A DNA stretch of 64,000 bases from positions 18,680,615 through 18,744,614 of the forward strand of contig CM119268.1 in assembly GCA_051294375.1 (NCBI GenBank). The letters run 5' to 3'. The translations under genes were made by a program, and so were the position numbers. Positions 17,171 through 27,200 of this stretch are shown here, one piece after another. The DNA comes from Paraspadella gotoi. Lineage: Eukaryota; Chaetognatha. The stretch's first letter is position 1, and every line of letters begins with the position of its first letter. Under the pieces are notes generated by a model that did not search any database, was not told where the DNA came from, and saw only the letters and a program-made list of their open reading frames with translations.

Positions 17171-17930
17171 TCGACAGGCAAAACTTCGAAAACGTTTTCG
17201 TCGGAAATCGAAGAGCGGGCGGTGAAGCGGGCAGAGGACGGAGCCGAAATTCGGGCGGTGGATCGGGCAGAAGATCGGGCAGAGTCACGGTCGGTGTCGG
17301 CAGAAGAAACGCGACTCGTTCGGGGGGAATTGACTTCGAGGAAATAATGATCAAGCGATTCTTGCACAGCGGGATCATCGGCGGCGACGGCGCTGGCGGT
17401 CGCGGAGGCGGCAGCGTCATCGTCTATTTCATCGTCGTCGGCGGCGTCACTTTTCTCTTCTGTCGAGAAAAAAAGGATTTGATCACTTATCACTTGATGT
17501 TATGGCGGGATATTCACACCGTCTAACATCAACTCACCAACTCCATTAAGCAAATCAGAGTGGGTACGCTACAGTTTACATTTAAAATATCAAATTATAA
17601 CAGTACGATTAATTATCCGACTCTCTTTTCCGAGAGTGCCCCATTTTTTTGTTTATTCAAGAATTTAATGAAATTGATACATCTAATATATTGTTAAATT
17701 TATAAACCAATCCTTAGACATAATCCCTCACCTTTACGTAATCCTGAACCGTAACTGTAAATAATAATCTTTTATGGCAACAAGCGGGTTGCCTGTTAAA
17801 TTATAACTTTTTACTCAAATTGGGGCGTTCTGGGAAAATAAGGCTTATGAGAAAATCCTCCACAATTAAAATCCTTGTTTACGTGTCCCACTTAATTCCC
17901 TTACCATCCGTTTTCAATGTCGTCGCGTCT

Positions 17931-17961
<31 letters not shown>

Positions 17962-20900
17962 TCTCTTCCTCTTCGTTGACGACGTCCAAACTCGATTTCG
18001 TCAAAAACGACGTCGATTGTCTACTCAAATCTTCCAGCGGCGCGCGGCGGTCTTCCGCAGCCGCCGCCGCCGCCGCCGCCCCGACGACTGGCGGATTACC
18101 CAGGACTCCGTTAACCGGAGTCGACGACGCAGCCGTCGAGGCGCACTTGGTGGGCGATTTCGAAAACGCGGCGTTCTTTTCGCTCTTGGGCGCCGGAATA
18201 GAAAAGGGCGTGGCCGGAGTCACGGGGCCGATGTCCGCCGAGCGATCTACGGACCTTTTAACGCCGCTACCTCCGCCGCCTCCGCTGCCAACGTCCTCTA
18301 CCGCCAGCTCTCTATCGACGGCATCCAAGATGCGCATTGAGGAGCCCTCTTCATCGGCGGCGTTGGCGGCGCCGAAACGGTCCGTCCGCGTCGGAGACCC
18401 TTTCGCTCGGTCTGCCTCCCAACGACCGACGGCGTCGAATTCGGGGCGTCGACGAGCGTCTCGACGGGCGCCGGCGCCTGGTTTGGTTTTTAAGAGATTA
18501 AGATTAACAATAGCAAACAATAAATAACAAGCAATAATAAGGAAAAACAATAACAAATGACTAAAGTTAGGCGAAAGGATAGCTTGTATAGGTTGAATGC
18601 AAATCATTTTTTTAACAACAGAAGTGTTAACTAATGTATTACTCATAAATAGTATAAATTGCCACTGTTTCTCATGTATTTTATTTGAAAATTGACACCA
18701 TTCTAACCTGAAATCCCTGTCTAATAGTGTCTATATATAATATATATGATTTTTTTTTAAACGTCACCTGATCCGTTTAAAGCGTTGGATGACGAAAGAA
18801 GCGCCAATGAGCTCGTCGTTAATCTAGTCGTCGTTGTCGTCGTCGTCGGTGGCGTCCGTCGCTTTTCGTCGACGAGGCGTTCGAAAGTCTTCAACGAGTC
18901 GAGAAGTCGAGATGCGGACGGGGGTGGGCGTGCCGCGTCATACTCGTCCAGCGTCACGCCTTCGGTAGAGGAGGGATTTAGTAATACATTTTTGCAATGA
19001 AGTTAATTTTCAAATCTTTGGGATATATGCTTTCAATAAAAATTAAAAACATATAAAAATGAATTAGTGAAAAGTTTTAGTAACTTAATATAATATATCA
19101 TTATACTACTACACAATATCATATTCAATTAACTTTAAAATACAAAGACGAACCTTCGTCATCATCGTCGTCGCTCATGGCGAAGGTAGATTCGCTTCCG
19201 GTGGCTTCGACGTCCGTCGACCGTACCGACGCCGCCGATCCCGACCCGGCGTCACTGGCGCCATCGAACGACGCCGCGACCGAATCTTCGCTGCCCCTAA
19301 AGGCTCGCGAGGAGGCGCCGCTGACGTTCGACGACCCAAGGCTGGAGCCGCCATCGTCGTCCTCGACGTCGTCGTCAGCGTCGTCGGCGAGGCGCCCGAG
19401 ACGAGCGCGAGTAGAACGCCGTGGTGGCTTGGTGGCGGTGGCGGTAGCGGTGGCGATGGCGGTGGGGGCGGTTGGAGGTGGAAATAGGGTGGATGGGTCG
19501 CGTCGACGCTGGTTAGAAAAAAGGGCCAAAGAGGGCGCATGAGACTGGGTGATATGATTGTCAAACAAAAAAACATCAATCCTTCCAATTTGTACGACGA
19601 ATTTCCCTGTCGGATTCTATCGAAATGATAATATTCTATGTTTTTTAATCAATATTTAACTCGCTGGTTCCATTGTTGACTCTTTTCCATCGCCAATCAA
19701 AGAAATAATGCATTACTTCAATTCGCTCCTTCAACAACTCTTTACTACAGTCGGACTAATCCTTTCTCAAGCCAGTTCCTTGTCTCTCCAACCTTTCCTT
19801 CTTCGTCCGGTCTGCTGTCGGGTATCCCCAAGGCTCCGCAGGCCATCTTGTGCAACATGCGCAACACGACGATCTCTGACCGCGCGGCTTCGCCAAGAAT
19901 CTCCATGGCGACGATAGTGTTGACCCAAGTATCATCGAAGAGACCCTGACGGCAGAAGGCCGTCGCCATGAGGGCTTCCTGCATGAGGACGGAGAATTAG
20001 GAAAGAAGAAATGTCTTCATTTGAGTTTCAGCCTTAGTTTTTAGAGAGAAATATCCAGGAATGAATTTTGGAAATAATGTTTACTTAAAAGAATGAAATT
20101 ATGAAATGAAAAGAAGATTACTGGATATATAAATCTCTCAGTTCTTGGTTGGCATAGAAATATGTTCTGGATATTATTGTATAACCCCACACCTACCCAC
20201 CTCCACCCACCTGTAAATTCTCCCCCGCCGTCGCCGCCGCCCGCCAAACGTCCACCGCGTGCCACAACGCCGGCGATAGTCGATGCGCCTCTCGACTTCG
20301 CTCCTCCTCGTCGCCGATTTCGTTGAGGCGGCGTTGACGCCGGTGAGTCGCCGCCGCGAAGGAGACGGTGATAACGCCGGGCTGGAGAAAGGGCGCCGAG
20401 GAAGGAGCGGCGTCCCTTTTAGCGACGGCGCTGTCCGGAAAGAGCGGCGTCGGACCCTCGACGACCGGTTCCGGGGGATCTTCGACCTTTGTGATGGAAG
20501 AAAAATTAAGTGACTGGACTGACCATCAAATCATTTGGCCCACGAAACATTTAAAGCAAGTTAAAACAAACAAACAAACTAAAAACAAAAACAAAGTGAG
20601 CAACTGCTTCAGAAACGACGATGACGACGACGCCAACCAAAAACAAACAAACAACAACAACAACAACTCTCTCTGTCTCTCTCTTCCTCACTTTGCCCGG
20701 TGTCAACAACGAGGCGACGATTTTCTGTCCGACGCCACAAACGAAATGCACGGCCAAGAGGGCGTTGGGGTAGCGACTGTAGGCGACCCTCCAATCGGCG
20801 AACCCTTCCAAATAAGGGAAGAGGCGTCGCTTGTTGTCGACGAAGGCGTCGAGGTCGCCCGAGAGTTGGTGGAAGTAGAGCCGCTTGAAGATGAGTCGCG

Positions 20901-21143
20901 CCATGCGCAGGAGTTTGAGCTCCAGTTTTTAGGTAAGGCTGATGAGGGGGAGAAGAGAAGGGGAGGAGGGGAAGGGGAAGAGGGGAGAGAAGAGAGGGAG
21001 GAGGGGAAGGGGAAGAGAGGGAGAGAAGAGAGGGGAGGAGGGGAAGAGGGAGAGGAAAATGAGGGAGGAAATTCTTGAATTCGAAAGACTATGTGGATTG
21101 AACTGTGGAGAGAGAAGAGAGAAAGAGAGAGAGAGAGAGAGAG

Positions 21144-21189
<46 letters not shown>

Positions 21190-21236
21190 AAGAAAGAAAG
21201 AAAAAGAAAGAAAGAAAGAAAAGAAGAAAGAAAGAA

Positions 21237-21272
<36 letters not shown>

Positions 21273-24200
21273 GAGAAAGAGAGAAAGAAAGAGAGACAGA
21301 GGAACATAAATTATCATTAAAATTGAAATAAAACGCTCGTGTTTCAGAACAAATAAAACAATATGCCCGTATTTAAATTTTATCTTGTTTCGTCTTCCCT
21401 CTCACTCGAATTTGAAAGAAATAAGTAAACAAGTTGGAGCAAACAATGTCGAATCTGCCTACGATAATAAAGAGGTAATCAGCTCATCAGATGATAAATC
21501 ATGATAATTCTTTCAATTTGTGATCCTAAATGATCAAATCAGAACTGTTCTTAAGGTACAAACAACTATTTTTTTAACTATAATCATTTTTTCAACTTGC
21601 AACATTTTTTCAATTTGCATCATTTTTTCAACCGGCATAATTTTTTTAACTTGCATCATTTTTTAAACTCGCATCAATTTTTAAACTTGCATCATTTTTT
21701 AAACTTGCATCATTTTCTCAACTCTCATCAGTTTTTTAACTTGCATCATTTTTTACAACTCGCATCATTTTTTCAACTCGCATCAATTTTTTAACTCGCA
21801 TCATTTTTTAAATTGGCATAATTTTTTCAACTGGCATCATTTTTTTAATTTGCATAATTTTTGTAACTTGCATCATTGTTTTAACTTACATCATTTTTTA
21901 AACTTGCATAATTTTTTCAATTTGCATATTTTTTGGACCGACGGACCAACACAGTAAACTATAGAGTCGGGATCTGCTGAGGAGGAGATCCGACTAAATA
22001 AAAAGATCGTAATTTTTTTTTCTTTATTTAACAGTCAAGTGTGGAGGTATATTCACACAGCCTTACGTCCAGTCTCATTGGCTCAAAGGGGGAACGCGCC
22101 ATCCCAGGCTTTACGTTCAATCCACAGTCCTAACGCCTACCCTCTTCGTTGGCAAAGCGAGACCGTCCTAGGGTAACCGCGCCAGTGACAGGAGGCGTCA
22201 ATAAGGGTCGGAAACCTTCAAAGCCAACAGTGAGATGTCCCATCTCAGTAGGCATCCCGGATGTTGCCATACATTATTTTTTTTACTTTTTTTTTATTAA
22301 GCAATGCTTAATGCTTAATGAGAGCAATCGAGATTCGTCGATTCCATTTCCGCGGCGTTTGCCCGATCCTCCGGTCCGTTTTCCATTCTCGAAGGGTTGA
22401 AAGTCCTTTGATGTTAGAATTCCGGTTCTATTCTTTACCGAATTTTAATTGGCTAGAAACCCTTTACCCTTTCAAAGCAGTAATTAGTGGTGTTAAGCTT
22501 GATATGCTTGTCAAGCAAGGTGCTTCAACCTTATTCGAACCTCGGAAAAAATTTATTTATCATTATTTCTTCTTTTCACAGATGAATTTGCGTCTTTTTG
22601 ACGGGATGATCTGCGCTACTTTAATTCCGATTCTTCTTCTGCTGAACATAAGCTTCGTCGCCAGCGACTGCCTTCTCAGCTCTTGGTTCGACAAAAATGC
22701 GCTCAACGTACAAAACTTCACAGTTTTTCACGCTCACTGGGCAGGCACGGACGTTCAGTCACCCAAAAAGGGATGCACAACTCTCACGCGAAACATAATG
22801 TTTCACGCTACAGTCAAATGGAAAAATAGGAAATATCTCCTCAGGGACTTTTTTCAACGAGATTCCAATAAATCTACTTCCGAAATCAATTTTTACAATC
22901 TCGGAATCGAAAGACTGGAGAACGGATTTCTCTATGACTTTCCCTTCCTCAAACAAGTTGGATTTACACAAAATTCCATCAGTTTTATCGGCGTCGATGC
23001 TTTTAAAGATTCAGCCTTGGAAGTGATTGGTTTAGATCACAATAATGTCACGGAAATCACAACGCAATTCACAAATCTCACAACCCTTCGTCATTTGCGG
23101 ATGAGATGTAACGATTTGAAACGAGTTTCCTCAAACGCTTTCCAAGGAACAAATCGTTTATCGCGGTTGTACTTGACCTGTAACTGGATAATTACGACGT
23201 CGTTTCTTCAGTCTTTGTCAAGAGTCAAAAAGTTTACTATTGAGTTCGGCGGAGATGCCTCTACGTCACGAGTATCCTTTCCGAACTTCACAAGACTGAG
23301 GGACATTCAGATTTATTTCGTTAGAAGAACAAATTTGTCATTTTTACACGGACGTCACGACACAATAAAATCTCTGAGAGTAACGGGAATGAAGGCTTTA
23401 ACTGAAAATTTTTTCTCAAATATGACAATAATTAAATTTATTGATATAAGGCGAGGAACATTGGTGAGTTTAACTAAAAATCTTCTCAGGAATTTATCAT
23501 ACCTAAGCCATCTTACTCTGAAAGAAATGGGCATAACACATATAGAAAAGGGATCGTTCATTGGGACGAAGTCGTTAAGATCGTTGCGGTTAAACCAAAA
23601 CGCCATCGGTCAGATAAATAAAACAACCTTTGAACATCTTAAATATCTGAAAAGCTTAGATTTAAGTGAAAATGTTATTCAAACAATACATCCGAATGCC
23701 TTCTCTGTACTTGAAAGCATTAAATTTATTAATTTAGGCTTTAATCTAATCAAACATTTAAACGAATTACTTTTCACTAAATTACCATTGCTACAAAATT
23801 TAATTTTAGAAGGAAACAGATTAAAAACTTTATCCATACCCGCAGATAATTCTATTACCTTCCTTAACTTGGACAATAACTCTTTCTCAGAAATCAATGT
23901 GGCTCTTATGAGTAACCTTACCAATCTTCTTTACTTTTCTATTTTGCAAAACCCATTGACTAGAATTCCTAAGTACTCTTTCAAAAAGAGTTTCTTAAAA
24001 GATATCAATTTCGGTTGCTGCTCCCGAGAGTTTGTCGATAAGTCTCAAAGTGAGAAGGAAAGATATTGTCACAATGTTTCAATGAAAATAGACAAAAATG
24101 CCCTCAGGCTAAATGATTATTTCCGATCGGGTCGTAAGTTGACCCGTTTGTCCATACTTGGTTGTGCAACTCCTTTAGAAGACACAATAGAGAATCTGAA

Positions 24201-27200
24201 CTCTGTAGACAGCATGCTTGAAATCATAACCTCGCAGTTTCAAGCTCGGTGGAATGATTGGAAAAGCTCCTTGGGGATTTTGCGACTAAACAGTTATGGG
24301 AATGAAGCCGTGTTTGACCTCTCGGAAAACGACATCCGCATAGTTAAATTTAGACAGTTTTCTTCTTTGACCGCTAAAGTTTTAGATCTTTCAAACAATC
24401 ATATCAGATACATTGCTCCGAATGCTTTCACTGACAGCAGTATAGCGCATATCAAGTTAAATGGAAATAATTTAGTTACGATATATTTGGACTTCAACAA
24501 AATTGCACCCGACATATTTCAACACATTGACGCATTTAACAATAATTTAACATTTTTTTATGTAAACTCACTGCGAAATAATGTGAAAGCATTCATCTCC
24601 ATAGATCTAAGCAAAAATCAAATTAAAAGATTTAGGGATGTTGGGATATTTGGATTTTCTTATGTCAAGACTTTAAATCTCAGTCAGAATAATATAAGTC
24701 AATTTTCATCGAATTCATCTATATTAAATATATCAACCGTAGAATCGATTGACGTTTCCCACAACCACTTGAAAGAACTACCACCCGAGATAACCTTTTT
24801 AAAAGATACTAAAATCATTGCTAAGGGTAACAATTGGGATTGTAACTCATGTTTCCAGGCTTATCTCTTTTCGCACGTAATTTTGTATCAGTCAATGGAG
24901 GACTTTAATTGCTTTTCTACTCAGACACTTCATGAATACGTTCAAGTTTGCAACATTGAAGAATATTATATACCGTATGGGTTTTTGGTCATAGTCTGCA
25001 TTATGATTTTAATAAAATTAATTCATTCTTTGAATATCTTAAGATTAAAAAAGAAATACAAAGTTTGTGAACTCGTTCCACTTGGCACTTTTAGGAAAAG
25101 AAAAGAATTTGTTAAGAAGTCATCGCGACATCAAATGATAAGTCATAGTAATATTATAAATCTTCGCAATTTCTCTACCGAATTCAGCTTTAAGTATTTT
25201 ATCAAAGGGTATTCTTTCGTTGAACGAGCGTTATGCAACCTTCAGCAAGGACTTGAAATTTCCGATACAGGTCAAATAGTCTATGACAAAGACCAATTAT
25301 GCAAGCAGCTTCTTAGAGGTTTGGCATTCCTGCATTCGTTGTCGCCGCCAATTTTTCATTTGGGTTTGTCCTTAGACTCTATATTCCTCTGTGGATCTTT
25401 TGAAAACCTTACTCTAAAAATTGGTAATTTTGGAGAATGTCTAACAGCTGATGATATAAAAAAATTAGGATGCGTCAAAATAAGTCGCATTCGTTGTTAC
25501 GATCTTGAATGCGCTTCCGAGATTATCAAAACGATTCAACAAAATCTGACGGTTGAATTCAAAGTATTGTGTCGTGCTCTCAGCAAAGGACTAGACGCAA
25601 CGAAAGCCCTTGAAACACCAGCTTTTCAGCCTGTGAGCGATAAATTCGTGTTGCTCAACAAGTTAAACAATCTCCTCAAAGATATGAGACTCAAAAGAAA
25701 CAATTCTGTAAACGAAATTGAAGAAAAATCTACTTTGATCATTGGCGGACAAGGATCGTGGAACAAATTATTTGATTCTAAAATGTTATATACATTCGGA
25801 ACTCGTACTAATGGCTACAGAATCACGAAATGCATTGACTTGATTAGGTTCATCAGAAACATCATCGAGCACGCAGAGGAAGAAAAGACAACCATGAAAA
25901 ATACTTTAGGAGTGGAGGCCCCAAAGCCTGAAGAGTTGTACAGATACTTTTCAGAAAAATTTCCCTACTTTTTTCTCTTTGCTATTTACATATATGACAA
26001 ACTCGAAAATACATTGAGCGTAGAGAAAAATATTTATTTTGAAGAGTTTTCAAACCTGCTCAATGAAATGACCGAAAATTTGTCCGAAGAAGTGAGCCTG
26101 CAACCACTGCTGCTAAAAAACACCGTGCAAGTTACCTTCTTGAACTTTGACCCCCGCACTCGGTATTTGGCAACCGTTGAGAAATCCTTGCAATTCTCGA
26201 TGAATGAACCGAAAACCAAAGTTGACGGAAGCCTCGTGGCAGAGATGATTGTCAAGGATGTTGAGTGTCTCTGGCCAGGAACACCCAAGGAGAGTTTATC
26301 CGCGTTGACCGAGCAAGGGTTCGACCTCTTTGAAACGAGCAATCCCTCGATTCCAGTTTTGGAAGGGTCGGAGGTTCGCGTCTCCAAGATGCAGTGCCTC
26401 GTCCGCTCCGATCAATTCCCGGACGATAAAGGATTCCATTTTCTCTTCGACTTTAAAAGGAAGTTCAACGTCAAAGCTCTCAAGGCAAATTACATTCAGT
26501 GCCTTGCGGCCCAAGTTGGAATTAAGGTCCCGACCGATCAGCTGAAGATCTCTCTGAATGGACGTCTTGTCAAGGACAATGACAAAATACTTTTATTGGA
26601 ATTTTCGAAATATCCCTTCCTCGTTGAAGTACTTTGTGCTCACTGAAGATGACCAACAATATCTAATACGTAATCCTGTATTAACCTCGATTCTGGGTTT
26701 TAAACTGTCTCGGTGATTTGACTCTTTTTAATTTTGACACAATGCTTCACGAATTTTGTATTACTTTTCCTAAGTGGAACCCCCTAATGGAACCCTTTCC
26801 CTATCATTTGGTGTTTAATTTATAATCGTCGTTAAGACAAGAGTTTTTGACTTTGTATGATTTCCTTTTTTTCCATATATGTTTTCGAGAAAACTTTGAT
26901 TTGTTTTTAAGATTTCATTTACATTTGGTATTTCGGTTTCACTTATTTTATTATTTTTTTTATTTTGGTATCCCTTTTGGTTTCTACTAAGATACAGCGC
27001 CATTTGTATACGTATATAAAGGGTTTTAAAAAAATTATATTTCTAATTTTAAACTTCATAATTTTGTCAACTTTTTTTCTAAAAGTTTCTCCATTTTAGG
27101 TCAGCCAACCTGCATCATGCTATCCGTTCTTAGCCAATACAGGGTCGCCTCGGCCAAGTAGAAGAGAGTGGGGATGTGATCAGCGCTGACCTCAGCCGAG

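Noticed and set aside
17497-17580. Possible 5' fragment of the tRNA-derived SINE
   Set aside because: The similarity to 22041-22090 (ATATTCACAC and neighbouring bases) is too short and too diverged to separate from chance.
22318-22581. Upstream in-frame start codon adding 88 residues to the LRR-KEN protein
   Set aside because: The added residues show no secretion signal, while MNLRLFDGMICATLIP at 22582 begins a clear signal peptide and is directly preceded by a splice acceptor.
22582-26646. Orthology to IRE1 or to RNase L
   Set aside because: The ectodomain is LRR, not the IRE1 luminal beta-propeller, and there are no ankyrin repeats; only the kinase-KEN half is homologous.
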